Assembly (NCBI GenBank): GCA_021295695.1 | Contig: JAGWBW010000040.1 | Location: 23,728 to 82,288 of the forward strand | Direction: 5' to 3' | Origin: Candidatus Latescibacterota bacterium | GTDB lineage: Bacteria; Latescibacterota; UBA2968 | DNA length: 58,561 nt | Part shown: positions 32,687 to 41,475 of the stretch, piece after piece | Layout of the letters: each line of letters opens with the position of its first letter | Position numbering within the stretch: position 1 is the first letter of the stretch | Position numbers and translations under genes: made by a program | The notes under the pieces: model-generated | The model's input: only the letters and a program-made list of their open reading frames with translations | Database searches by the model: none | What the model was told of the DNA's origin: nothing

Positions 32687-33973
32687 ATGAAAAAGTTTGA
32701 AAAATCCAGGCGTTTGATCGCCGAAGCTTCGCGCTATTTGCCGGGCGGTGTAAATAGCAATTTTCGGCTGGGGATGGTTCCCACGCCGCTAATTTTTGAG
32801 CGGGGCGAAGGACCGTATCTCTACGATGTGGATGGCAATCGTTTGATCGATTATTATCTGGGCATGGGGCCGATGATTCTGGGGCACAATCCAGAATCCG
32901 TGCTGTTTGCTGTTCGGGAACAACTCAAGTCGGGTATTCTTTTTGCCGGACAGACAGCGATTGAGCAAGAAGCAGCCAGGGTGGTTTGCGATATGGTGCC
33001 GTGCGCGGATCGAGTGCGTTTTAACTGCACGGGTAGCGAAGTGGTGCAAGCGGCTTTGCGTCTGGCACGCGCGGCTACAGGGCGGTTAATTGCGATCAAA
33101 TTTGAGGGGCATTATCACGGCTGGTTTGACAGTGTGCTGTGGTCTATTGCGCCCCCGTCCGATCAGTATGGCCCGGTTGACACGCCTATTCCCATTCCCG
33201 CCAGTGCAGGACAAGACCTATTGGCAGGTCGGCACACTGAGGTGCTTCCCTGGAATAATCTGGAGCTTCTGCGTGCGCGCCTGCAACGCGGGGATGTCGC
33301 CGCTGTTATTATGGAGCCAGCGATGTGCAATACCAGCACGATTTTTCCCGCTGAGGGCTATTTGGAAGGGGTTCGGGAGGTGTGTACCGATACGGGTACG
33401 GTGCTCATTTTTGACGAGGTGATTACGGGGTTTCGCGTGGCGCCTGGCGGTGCGCAGCAATACTTTGGGGTGACGCCCGATCTGGCGACGTTTGGCAAGG
33501 CAATAGCCAATGGATTTCCGGTTTCGTGTTTGGCCGGGCGGGGCGATTTGATGGATATGCTCGTCGCGGGCGTGATGCACGGAGGCACTTATAATGCGCA
33601 ACCCGCTTCCATGGCCGCGGTGATCGCTACGCTGACGGAGTTGGGGAAAAAAGAGACGTTTGATGTGCTCAATGCGCGGGGCAATCGGCTTATAGAAGGC
33701 ATTGCGCGCGCGCTAAGAGATGCCGGTATTCAAGCGCGGGTTGCGGGCTTTCCACAGGTTTTTCACGTGGGCTTTGGCGTTGATTCTCCAGTTACCGATT
33801 ATCGCAGTTCGCTTCAAGCCGATCGCGAGCGGTATATCAAATTTACAGAGGCACTTCATTACAAAGGCGTGCGCGCGTTGGAGCGAGGCGCGTGGTTTTT
33901 ATCGACAGCGCATACAGATGACGTGATCGATGCGACGATTGAAGCGGTTGCCGATGTGGCAAAGGAGATATGA
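32687..33973 (+). CDS. Class-III aminotransferase, glutamate-1-semialdehyde aminomutase-like
   Basis: A 428-residue PLP enzyme. ARYLPGGVNSNFR-like SRYLPGGVNSNFRLG at the start, NCTGSEVVQAALRLARAATGR, FEGHYHGWFD, LIFDEVITGFRVAPGGAQ and the PLP lysine in TFGKAIANGFP (near residue 271) place it in the GSA-aminomutase branch of subgroup III. A true HemL would have a different substrate pocket and usually a haem-gene context, which is absent. It is therefore more likely an aminotransferase acting on an unknown amine or amino sugar. The start follows GGGGAT. Confidence 0.85.
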   Translation: MKKFEKSRRLIAEASRYLPGGVNSNFRLGMVPTPLIFERGEGPYLYDVDGNRLIDYYLGMGPMILGHNPESVLFAVREQLKSGILFAGQTAIEQEAARVVCDMVPCADRVRFNCTGSEVVQAALRLARAATGRLIAIKFEGHYHGWFDSVLWSIAPPSDQYGPVDTPIPIPASAGQDLLAGRHTEVLPWNNLELLRARLQRGDVAAVIMEPAMCNTSTIFPAEGYLEGVREVCTDTGTVLIFDEVITGFRVAPGGAQQYFGVTPDLATFGKAIANGFPVSCLAGRGDLMDMLVAGVMHGGTYNAQPASMAAVIATLTELGKKETFDVLNARGNRLIEGIARALRDAGIQARVAGFPQVFHVGFGVDSPVTDYRSSLQADRERYIKFTEALHYKGVRALERGAWFLSTAHTDDVIDATIEAVADVAKEI

Positions 33974-33975
33974 CG

Positions 33976-34014
33976 ATGGATATGAATAATGAAGCACGTG
34001 CTGCTCTTCAATAG
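33976..34014 (+). pseudogene. Possible 12-codon remnant downstream of the aminotransferase
   Basis: AGGAG at 33965 precedes an ATG that opens MDMNNEARAALQ, then TAG, then a further short in-frame stretch MGRGVA and TGA. It looks like the start of a gene interrupted early. No family can be recognised from it. Confidence 0.25.
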
Positions 34015-34069
34015 ATGGGGCGCGGCGTTGCGTGAATAGGTCAAAAATATTTTTACGATAAAGGCGCTA

Positions 34070-34075
34070 TATAAT
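34070..34075 (+). promoter_or_regulatory. Consensus -10 element
   Basis: A perfect TATAAT lies upstream of a structured element and mini-ORF. No -35 box at proper spacing is seen, so it is a weak call. Confidence 0.3.
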
Positions 34076-34130
34076 CTTTAAGGCTATTTATCGTCCTTAT
34101 ATTTTAAAATTTTGTTAATAAGTAAGATAT

Positions 34131-34202
34131 GATCCAGAGTGATTGCATTGTTGGACGATATGTCGTCTGATAACACAAATTCAGTCTGGATCTTTTCTTT
34201 TT
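34131..34202 (+). ncRNA. Candidate structured RNA / riboswitch-like element
   Basis: GATCCAGA (34131-34138) pairs with TCTGGATC (34185-34192). The loop holds an inner palindrome, ACGATATGTCGT, and the outer stem is followed by TTTTCTTTTTT. The form is a two-tier stem with a terminator-like U-rich tail in a 400-bp gap without genes. No known riboswitch consensus was recognised. Confidence 0.4.
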
Positions 34203-34249
34203 TAAAGATTATATCTGTATAAAAAATAATATCTTAAAAGGATTTGGTG

Positions 34250-34288
34250 ATGTTGGTGGCGGCGCGTGAGCCATTTTTGACCAAATAG
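34250..34288 (+). CDS. Possible 12-residue mini-ORF
   Basis: ATG after AAAAGGATTTGGTG opens MLVAAREPFLTK and then TAG. It lies between the structured element and a strong terminator, so it may be a leader peptide in a short transcript. Translation is unproven. Confidence 0.25.
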   Translation: MLVAAREPFLTK

Positions 34289-34314
34289 TCGCGATTTCTA
34301 TACAATTGGAACGG

Positions 34315-34350
34315 AAAAAGCTCTGGTGTTTTGCCAGAGCTTTTTGTTTT
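34315..34350 (+). terminator. Strong intrinsic terminator
   Basis: AAAAAGCTCTGG pairs perfectly with CCAGAGCTTTTT around a 7-nt loop, followed by GTTTTTT. It separates the short upstream transcript from the DUF1961 gene. Confidence 0.88.
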
Positions 34351-34379
34351 TTAGAGAGGGAGACTAAAGGGAGACTAAA

Positions 34380-35210
34380 ATGATGGAATGGACTCGCAGA
34401 GCGTTTATTAAATGCAGCAAGATGGCGTTGTTTTCAGTATCTTTTGTTAGTGTGCCGCTGGTTTTGAAGCAAGCTGTTCATGCGGTGAAGAACCCAATAG
34501 ATCAACGCATCAGGAGAGGTGTTATGGATAATTTTGAATTTGGTGAATTGCTTTACGATAATCCCCTGTCTTCAGCGTCAGATATTGAAAGGTTTCGGTT
34601 GGAGGGGGATGCCGCGATTACCTTTCCGAATGGTCGCATGCGAATGGAGAATCGCCGCGATCCCGGGGAAGGGCAGGCGGCAAATTTTGTTTTTTGGTGT
34701 CCTGAAGATTTTCCAGCGGATATTGCCGTGACATGGGATTTTTGGCCGGTGCGCGAGCCGGGGTTGTGCATTCTGTTTTTTTCTGCTTTGGGACGAGGTG
34801 GTGAAGATATATTTGATTCGTCATTGGCACCGCGGGCTGGTGAATACAAGCAGTATCACAGCAACGATATCAATGCGTTGCACGTGTCTTATTTTCGGCG
34901 AAAGGCACTCAAAGAACGCGCTTTTCAGGTTTGCAATTTGCGCAAGAGTTATGGTTTTCACATGGTCTGTCAGGGGGCTGATCCCTTGCCTTCGGTTGTA
35001 GATGCCAGACCGCCATACCCGATTACGCTGATCAAATGCGGTGCGGAAGTTGTTTTTTACATTCGCGATTTGAAGATTTTCCACTGGGTTGATGATGGTC
35101 AGACGTATGGGCCTTTGCTGGGCGATGGTAAGATCGGTTTTCGACAGATGGCCCCTTTGATTGGCGAATATGCGAATTTGAAAGTTCATAAGGTCAGCAC
35201 TCGTATTTAA
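34380..35210 (+). CDS. DUF1961 family protein with twin-arginine signal and alternative internal start
   Basis: A 276-residue protein. The N-terminus MEWTRRAFIKCSKMALFSVS carries a Tat motif (TRRAFIK), a hydrophobic core and a VHA-like cleavage region. The DUF1961 body shows FELLYDNPL-like FGELLYDNPLSS, FWCPEDFPADIAVTWDFWP, REPGLCILFFSALGRGG and the YKQYHSNDINALHVSYFRR block. DUF1961 folds as a concanavalin-like lectin/glucanase sandwich and probably binds or acts on carbohydrate. Both the 34380 ATG (GGGAG upstream) and an in-frame ATG at 34524 (AGGAGAGG upstream) are well placed, so exported and cytoplasmic forms may both be made. Confidence 0.85.
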   Translation: MMEWTRRAFIKCSKMALFSVSFVSVPLVLKQAVHAVKNPIDQRIRRGVMDNFEFGELLYDNPLSSASDIERFRLEGDAAITFPNGRMRMENRRDPGEGQAANFVFWCPEDFPADIAVTWDFWPVREPGLCILFFSALGRGGEDIFDSSLAPRAGEYKQYHSNDINALHVSYFRRKALKERAFQVCNLRKSYGFHMVCQGADPLPSVVDARPPYPITLIKCGAEVVFYIRDLKIFHWVDDGQTYGPLLGDGKIGFRQMAPLIGEYANLKVHKVSTRI

Positions 35211-35221
35211 GGAGCTTCGAT

Positions 35222-36448
35222 ATGTCGGATTTTTCTGCTAATCGGCCTATGACAGAGCGGCGGGAGATGGTGCTGACAGTGGGGCAGGGCGAGGGGGATT
35301 TGCAGGGGGGCGATGATCGGGTTTTGCAGGCTGGTGCGGATTATTTGCACCGTCTGGGTGGTGGTGTTTTGCAGATTTTGCCGGGGATATATACGATGCG
35401 TAACGCGCTTTATCTGCATCCAAATTTGACCGTGCGTGGGTCGGGTAGCACGACGGTGTTGAAGAAGGCTGCGGGGATTGTGACGCCTCTGGTGCGGGAT
35501 TCCGATTGGTATGAGGCGCGGGTTGAGGTGGAGGATGCGCATGGGTTTGGTGTGGGCTGCGGGGTGATGTTGCGGTCTTATGGCAAGTCCGGGATGGCGG
35601 TGGTGAAAGATACTGTGACGGCGATTGAGGGGGCGGTGATTTCGCTTAGTAAGCGCGTGTACAAGAATATGTGGCTGGATGAACGGGCGACGCTGGCGAC
35701 GATTTTCCCCATTTTGACGGCGGAAGAAGGGGTTTGCGATGTAAATATTGAGAATATAGTTCTGGATGGCAATATGGAGGAGAATGAAGAGATTAACGGG
35801 AATTATTCGGGTGCGGTGTTTTTGCAGCGTTGCCATCGCTATACGTTTCGGAATGTGACGGCGCGCAATTACAATGGCGATGGGTTCAGTTTTCAGGTTT
35901 GCGATGATTTTGTTTTTGAGAATTGTGTGTCGGAGAACAATGCCAATCTGGGGTTTCATCCGGGAAGTGGATCGCAGCGGCCGCAATTTCGTCTGTGTCG
36001 GTCAACGGGCAATAGTCAGGGTATTTTCTTTTGCTGGGGTGTGTCGGATGGCATCGCCGAGGATTGCGCGTGTTTGGACAATCGGGATTTTGGCATTTCA
36101 ATTGGGCACAGAGATACGGATAACCGCATTGTCAATTGCGAGATTGCGGGTAATCACAAGGTGGGCATTTTGTTTCGGACGCCTTTGTCCGAGTTTCGAG
36201 GGGCGCACAGAAATGAGATTTATTCGTGTGTGATCCGCGATAATGGTTTTGCCGAGAATGGGTATGGAATTGAGATTCGCGGTACGACGTACGATGTGGA
36301 GATCCGAGATAATCGGATTGAGGATACGGGAGGAGAACGGCAGAAGGTGGGGATTGCGATTGAGCGCGAAGCACGCGGAACGGTGATTGAGGGGAATACG
36401 TTTATTAATATGGCGTCGGATGTTGTGCAAGAGTGCATGGCAGAGTGA
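35222..36448 (+). CDS. Right-handed parallel beta-helix protein (pectate lyase-like)
   Basis: A 408-residue protein with repeated beta-helix rungs. After GGGVLQILPGIYTMRNALYL come turns such as FRNVTARNYNGDGFSFQVCDDFVFENCVSENN and IVNCEIAGNHKVGILF (motif order only), then DVEIRDNRIEDTG and VIEGNTFINM. This fold is shared by pectate lyases, polygalacturonases and epimerases. No catalytic Asp or Arg set can be assigned, and no signal peptide is seen. It lies 11 nt after the DUF1961 gene and is probably co-transcribed with it, which suggests polysaccharide-related work. Confidence 0.82.
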   Translation: MSDFSANRPMTERREMVLTVGQGEGDLQGGDDRVLQAGADYLHRLGGGVLQILPGIYTMRNALYLHPNLTVRGSGSTTVLKKAAGIVTPLVRDSDWYEARVEVEDAHGFGVGCGVMLRSYGKSGMAVVKDTVTAIEGAVISLSKRVYKNMWLDERATLATIFPILTAEEGVCDVNIENIVLDGNMEENEEINGNYSGAVFLQRCHRYTFRNVTARNYNGDGFSFQVCDDFVFENCVSENNANLGFHPGSGSQRPQFRLCRSTGNSQGIFFCWGVSDGIAEDCACLDNRDFGISIGHRDTDNRIVNCEIAGNHKVGILFRTPLSEFRGAHRNEIYSCVIRDNGFAENGYGIEIRGTTYDVEIRDNRIEDTGGERQKVGIAIEREARGTVIEGNTFINMASDVVQECMAE

Positions 36449-36594
36449 ATATGTAGCTTAAAGACAAAGGTGATATTTGCATCACAACAGGCTTATAAGA
36501 TGGGTAAAAAGGACGGGATGTCCGCTGTGCAGAAGGGTGAGCAAGATCGCACAGATGGGGGAGAGGAGAATTAGAGACAGAAATTGAGATGTGT

Positions 36595-36625
36595 AAACGG
36601 CCACTTGTTTTGCAGGTGGCCGTTT
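36595..36625 (-). terminator. Bidirectional hairpin between convergent genes
   Basis: A perfect 10-bp stem (AAACGGCCAC with GTGGCCGTTT) lies three bases after the amidohydrolase stop on the minus strand. The U-tract is only TTT, so the strength is uncertain. Confidence 0.55.
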
Positions 36626-36627
36626 GC

Positions 36628-37456
36628 TCATGATTTTTTGAGATAGATGCGTTCTGCATTTTTGTGGAAGAGTTTTTCCTGGTCTGCTTCATCGGCGTTG
36701 GCAACGATTTCGCGGGATACTTGCACCCAGGTAGGCAGATCGGATCGCGTGTTGCATACGGGCCAGTCGCTGCCCCAGACCACGCGGTTCCAGCCGAAGC
36801 TGGCGATGCAGTGTTCAACATAAGGGCGAACTGCTTCGGTGGTGGCATTTCCTTCGGCGCAATAGGCGAGGACGCCCGATATTTTGGATGCGACATTGGG
36901 GAGGGCGGCTATTTGCGCGATGTTTTGCTATGTCCGGTACGCCGCAGTGGTCGAGGATGAATTGGACGTTTGGGCATTTTTGCACAAGGTCGCGGGCGAT
37001 GGGTAGTTGGTCGGCTCGGAAGCAGAGGTCGAAGGTGAGGTTGTATTTTTCGAGGATGCGGATGTTTGTTGCGAAGTGATCCGATTGGGAGAGGTCGTCG
37101 GGCATGGTGTGCAGGATGCGGCGAAAGCCGACGAGTTTGGGGTGCTGAACAGATTCGATATAGGCTTCAAATCCAGAGGGGGATTCGGGACGGCAGTTGG
37201 CGATGACGCCTTCGATTATGGCATTGGGTTGTTCGGATAATTCATAGACAAATTGCGTTTCGTCCCGCCAGTGGGGGTCATCGGGCGAGGCTTCCATGAA
37301 AATGGTGCGCGTGATGCCGCTGCCTTTTGTGAGGGTCAAATAGTCTTCGATGTGGAAGGCATTGCCTTTGAGTGGCGGTAGGCTATCGGTCCACGAATAG
37401 GGGTATTTACCCGGGTAGATGAGGTGTTGATGGGTGTCTAAGATGGGGATGCTCAT
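36628..37456 (-). pseudogene. Amidohydrolase (2-pyrone-4,6-dicarboxylate lactonase-like), frameshifted
   Basis: The first ~177 codons give an amidohydrolase_2 family protein: PILDTHQHLIYPGKYPYSW (metal HxH), TRTIFMEASPDDP, FRRILHTMPDD, and FILDHCGVPDI with the catalytic-region His. At an AAAA run near 36930 one extra A shifts the frame, and the encoded protein would stop at 36815 after an unrelated tail. In the next frame the family sequence continues as NIAQIAALPNVASKISG, VVWGSDWPVCNT (the conserved catalytic Asp) and ends IYLKKS at 36628. Either a real disruption or an assembly error in the homopolymer is possible. RBS AAAGGA is good. Confidence 0.85.
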
Positions 37457-37476
37457 GGGTTGTCCTTTGCTGTGCT

Positions 37477-38568
37477 TTATTTTTTTGGAAGCGGGTTTTG
37501 ACGATGGGATTCTTCTATCACAGCGATTTGTGTGCGTACTTGCGCGGGTGTGATGAGGAACTCACCGTTGTTTTTGAGGACATCGTAGATGTTGTTGTAG
37601 AAGCGTTCGGGACCGCTTTCAAGTGAGACGGAAGGAGAACTGTTGTTTTTCTTTTCTTCTTCGAGTGTCCACGTTTCTTCAGTCCAGTCGAGTTCTTCGC
37701 GGGTGTATTGTCGGTTTACCGACCATGTCCACATGTCGTGTTTGGGCGCTTTTTCAGGGTCAAAATAACGCCATTTGAGTGCTGATGATCCCCCTGTGAG
37801 ACCGCCATAGGTGCCGTTAATGGTGTAGGTGTCGTTTTGCGGATAATGCAGGTAGTTGCTTACGACGATGTCGATTTGGGGTGCCTGTCGTTCGGGGTCG
37901 TACAATGTGACGGTGCAGTGATCGTCGGCATCGCCATCAAAGGGGTTGTTGCAGTCCATTCGGGCAAAGACGCTGGGGGTGCGGTCAAAGCCAAAGAGGC
38001 AGAGGGCTTGATCAACGGGATGGGGCCCTGTGTTGAGCAGGCCACCGCCCCAGTTTTCCTGACGGGTTTGCCAGTCCCAGCGCCGCGAAAAACCGCCCCA
38101 GGAGGATCGGATGTACACAATTTTGCCCAGAACGCCCGAGTTGATGATTTCCTGTATTTTGTCAAAGTAGGGCTGCAACCGGTTATTCTGAAAGGGGGCA
38201 AAGACGCGGTTGTTGTCTCTGGCTGTCTGAACGATGTCGTCGAATTGCGCCACGGTTTTGCAGGTGGGTTTTTCGCATACGACATGGCCACCCGCCTGGA
38301 GAGCGGCAATGCTGGCGACGGGGTGCAGGGGCTGGTGCAGGGCGTTGATAAAGAGATCGTATCCACCCGCTTTGACCATGTCTTGCCAGTCTTCATAAGC
38401 TTCGGCTCCAAATTGTTCGCGGGCATCGCGCCTGCGCTCGGGCAATTGATCGGCCACGGCTACAATTTTGAATTTGTCGGGCATCTGGTTCAATTGTTTG
38501 GCATGGATGTTGTATCCACTGCGGCCCTGACCGCCGATGGCGACGCGGATGATGTTGTCGTTGGACAT
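37477..38568 (-). CDS. Gfo/Idh/MocA family oxidoreductase
   Basis: A 363-residue NAD(P)-dependent dehydrogenase. The Rossmann loop is VAIGGQGRSGYNIH, the EKP motif is VVCEKPTCKT, and the C-terminal domain has WGGGLLNTGPHPVDQALCLFG with the His-x3-Asp pair. An acidic DWTEETWTLEEEKKNN segment precedes the last helices. The ATG is six bases after AAAGGA. It lies 20 nt upstream of the amidohydrolase and probably forms an operon with it for use of a sugar-like compound. Confidence 0.9.
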   Translation of the reverse strand: MSNDNIIRVAIGGQGRSGYNIHAKQLNQMPDKFKIVAVADQLPERRRDAREQFGAEAYEDWQDMVKAGGYDLFINALHQPLHPVASIAALQAGGHVVCEKPTCKTVAQFDDIVQTARDNNRVFAPFQNNRLQPYFDKIQEIINSGVLGKIVYIRSSWGGFSRRWDWQTRQENWGGGLLNTGPHPVDQALCLFGFDRTPSVFARMDCNNPFDGDADDHCTVTLYDPERQAPQIDIVVSNYLHYPQNDTYTINGTYGGLTGGSSALKWRYFDPEKAPKHDMWTWSVNRQYTREELDWTEETWTLEEEKKNNSSPSVSLESGPERFYNNIYDVLKNNGEFLITPAQVRTQIAVIEESHRQNPLPKK

Positions 38569-38660
38569 GTGCGTTCCTTTGTGGGTTGGGTTTTCAGCAT
38601 TTTTGTTTGGGAGAGATCAAATGTAATAGGCGATTGAAGATACTGTCAACCGATTTCTAA

Positions 38661-38702
38661 AAAGAATGACCGCGAGATATTTCGACTCGCGGTCATTCTT
38701 TT
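38661..38702 (-). terminator. Strong bidirectional terminator after the permease gene
   Basis: AAAGAATGACCGCGAG pairs with CTCGCGGTCATTCTTT over 16 bp around a 9-nt loop. T-rich tails are present on both strands. It ends the FtsX/MacB-type permease gene. Confidence 0.9.
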
Positions 38703-38733
38703 ACCGGTGATGCGCGCTAATCCGCATCTTTTG

Positions 38734-41142
38734 CTATTCATACCGCAAGGCTTCAACCGGATTAGCAGTTGCGGCTTTGAAGGCGTGATAGGCTACAGTT
38801 ACAAAAGCAATTGTCAAGGTGAGCAGTCCTCCAACGAGAAAAGGACTAACACCCAGATGGATTCGATATGGAAAACCCTGGAGCCACACCTCCGCAATGT
38901 AATAAGCTATCGGATAGGCAAGCAAGTTTGCATATATAACCAATTTTGTGAATTCCTTTGAGAGTAATACCACGATGTCGATCCCGGAAGCACCAAGGAC
39001 TTTTCGCACGCCCACTTCCTTTGTTCTTTGTTCGGTGGAAAAAGCTGCAAGGCTAAATAGCCCCAGACAGGCAATAGAAATCGCGATCAAAGCAAAAATA
39101 CCTATAATGTGTGCTTGCCGTTCTTCAGCGCGATACAGTTGATCAAACCGGTCGTCTAAAAAGAAAAATTCAAATGGCCGATTGGGGTTGAATTCTTTCC
39201 ATCTGCGTTTTAGGAAACTTAGTGCATTCTGAATATCTGACCCTGAAATCCGTACTGACAAAAAAGCATAATAGTAAGACTTTTCAATAGTATCGATGTG
39301 AAATAAGATGGGTTCAATGGACCGATGTAAAGAATGGTAGTGAAAATCTTTCACAAGGCCGATGATACGGCCTTTTTTTCTTACCCATTTATCTCTCCAA
39401 TATCTAAGCGTCATTTCCTTTCCAATCGGGTGCAACCAGCCTAATTTTTCCGCCGCAGCTTCATTCACGAGAAATGCTTGAGCCGCGTCACTGATATGAT
39501 GTTCAGAAAAGTCACGGCCGTTGAGAATTTCCATATTATAGGTCTCGACAAAATCTTTATCCACAGTTAAAGTAAAAATTTCCAAACTGTCGTCTCGAGC
39601 ATTATTGGGAAAGATATGAAATTCATAAAGCCCCACATGAGTCGGCACTCCTGAAGAACCCGTTACGCTTATCACACCTGGTCCTTCACGCCATTTCTGT
39701 TTGAGTACTCTGTAATTTTTCTGATCTTCAACCTCACGTAGGGGAACAATCACCATCTGTTCTTTATCAAATCCGAGGCGCGTATGTTGCAGGAAATCGA
39801 GCTGGCTGTAAATGATGATCGTACCGGTAATTAGAATGCTCGAGATCGCGAACTGAAAGATCACCAACCCTTTGCGCAGCCAGGCAGAAGGACTATGAGG
39901 CGTCAATAAGATGCCTTTTACAGCTCTGGCAGGTGTAAATCTCGAAAGGTAAAATGCCGGATAGCTTCCGGCAATCACCCCCACCCCTACTACCAACCCC
40001 GCTGAAACAAAAAAAACTGTCTGATATCCCAAATCCTGCAAGCCGATCTGCTTGTGTGAAACAGAGTTAAATATTGGCAACAGACATTCTACAAGCCCAA
40101 GTGCAAGCACACAAGCCAGTGTTGCGACAAGCAGGGATTCGCACAGAAATTGTCTGACAAGCTGGTTGCGGTGTGCACCAAATACTTTGTGCATGCCGAC
40201 TTCCAAGGCACGTTGAACTGACCGGGATGTCGTCATGTTGATGAAATTGATGCAGGCTATGAGCAAAATAAAAAAAGCAATGGTAGAAAAAATATACACA
40301 TAGACAATGTCACTGTTGGGTGTCAGTTCTCTTTCGAGATGAGAATATAGATGTATGCGTCTTAAGGCCTGAACTGCAAAACTCACCCGTCCGCTTACAT
40401 GCGAAGGCAGATTCTGCGCGATAAATTTTGGCATCTGAGCTCGAATTTCAGCTATGTCATGATCCTCATGGAGCAGGAGATATGTATACATAGGGGGCCA
40501 TTCCCAGTTTACAATCCACGGATCCACGGACTCAGCGGTTGCAAAAGACGCCAGAAAATCGAACTGGATATGTGAATTATCAGGTGGATCCTGGACAATG
40601 CCCGTTATATTGCAATCAAATTTTCGGTCTATATTGAGTACTTGTCCAATCGCGTTTTCATTTCCGAAGTATCGCCTGGCTGCCGATTCGGTCAGCACCA
40701 CTGAGAAGGGTGCTTTCAAAACTTCGGCGGGATTACCTTCAAGCAGTCGAAATGAAAAAACTTGAAAAAAATCAGGATCAGTATAAAAAAAGCGTTCCTC
40801 TTGAAATTCTGCCTGTACACCCCGCGCAACAAGAGAGCTTTTGGGATATAGACGAACAACTCCCTTGATCTCGGGGTAGGTGTCTTGGAGAGTCAAGGCA
40901 AGTCGTGCGGGCGTGGTGGCCGATCGAGTGACCCCCATTCCTTTGTGAATCTCTTCGCTGGTGATACGGTATATCCTGTGGGCTTGTCTGTGAAATCCGT
41001 CGTAGTTCAATTCGTCTTCAACATAAAGCATAATGAGCAGACAGCAGGCTATACCCAGTGCAAGCCCGATGATGTTAATAGATGTATAAGTCCTGGACTT
41101 AATCAGAATCCTCAGAGCTGTCTTAAAGTAGATTTTGAACAT
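38734..41142 (-). CDS. ABC transporter permease, FtsX/MacB family
   Basis: An 802-residue permease with two MacB-type halves. TM1 is INIIGLALGIACCLLIMLYV, followed by a periplasmic MacB_PCD domain. Three FtsX helices come next (IFSTIAFFILLIACINFINM, LLVATLACVLALGLV, FFVSAGLVVGVGVIAGSYPAFYLS). A second N-terminal-like helix (KGLVIFQFAISSILITGTIII), a second periplasmic domain and the final FtsX block with GVRKVLGASGIDIVVLL complete it. Such proteins couple ATP hydrolysis to mechanical work or export at the outer membrane or of peptides and lipids. No ATPase gene is adjacent, so its partner is encoded elsewhere. The ATG follows GGAGATAGA. Confidence 0.9.
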   Translation of the reverse strand: MFKIYFKTALRILIKSRTYTSINIIGLALGIACCLLIMLYVEDELNYDGFHRQAHRIYRITSEEIHKGMGVTRSATTPARLALTLQDTYPEIKGVVRLYPKSSLVARGVQAEFQEERFFYTDPDFFQVFSFRLLEGNPAEVLKAPFSVVLTESAARRYFGNENAIGQVLNIDRKFDCNITGIVQDPPDNSHIQFDFLASFATAESVDPWIVNWEWPPMYTYLLLHEDHDIAEIRAQMPKFIAQNLPSHVSGRVSFAVQALRRIHLYSHLERELTPNSDIVYVYIFSTIAFFILLIACINFINMTTSRSVQRALEVGMHKVFGAHRNQLVRQFLCESLLVATLACVLALGLVECLLPIFNSVSHKQIGLQDLGYQTVFFVSAGLVVGVGVIAGSYPAFYLSRFTPARAVKGILLTPHSPSAWLRKGLVIFQFAISSILITGTIIIYSQLDFLQHTRLGFDKEQMVIVPLREVEDQKNYRVLKQKWREGPGVISVTGSSGVPTHVGLYEFHIFPNNARDDSLEIFTLTVDKDFVETYNMEILNGRDFSEHHISDAAQAFLVNEAAAEKLGWLHPIGKEMTLRYWRDKWVRKKGRIIGLVKDFHYHSLHRSIEPILFHIDTIEKSYYYAFLSVRISGSDIQNALSFLKRRWKEFNPNRPFEFFFLDDRFDQLYRAEERQAHIIGIFALIAISIACLGLFSLAAFSTEQRTKEVGVRKVLGASGIDIVVLLSKEFTKLVIYANLLAYPIAYYIAEVWLQGFPYRIHLGVSPFLVGGLLTLTIAFVTVAYHAFKAATANPVEALRYE

Positions 41143-41211
41143 TCTATCTCCATGTGTGGTCTGGCTTGAACGGATTCAAAACGACTTTCTGCTTCCTGCT
41201 GACGTTTTCAT

Positions 41212-41475
41212 TCATACCGAACGCAACAAATCTCGATATTCTTTTTGTAGATGAATCTGTCCTTGTTTCAGAGGTTGAGTTAAAACTTCCGTCAAGGTAA
41301 TGGCTGAGGTAAATCCTGTAATGATTCCTTGCTCAATCCTCCGAAAAATCTCAGTAACCAATACATCGTATTCGGGATGCATTTCGATCAAATAAATGAT
41401 GAGTGGCGTATCGCATCCCACTGTTGTCACATCTGCCAATGCGTCATCCAGTGTGATCACTGTCGATGATCCCAT
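41212..41475 (-). pseudogene. PIN-domain (VapC-like) toxin, C-terminally truncated
   Basis: An 87-residue frame beginning in the antitoxin gene. GCDTPLIIYLIEMHPEYD has the first PIN aspartate and TSAITLTEVLTQPL the conserved Glu. The protein stops at RDLLRSV, whereas VapC proteins run to about 130 residues with two further acidic residues. The nuclease site is thus incomplete and the toxin is probably inactive. The true start may be the GTG at 41430. It overlaps the putative antitoxin by 19 nt. Confidence 0.7.

Noticed and set aside
35207-35986. A 259-codon His/Arg/Pro-rich frame antisense to the beta-helix gene
   Set aside because: The composition is typical of the reverse complement of a Gly/Asp-rich repeat protein.
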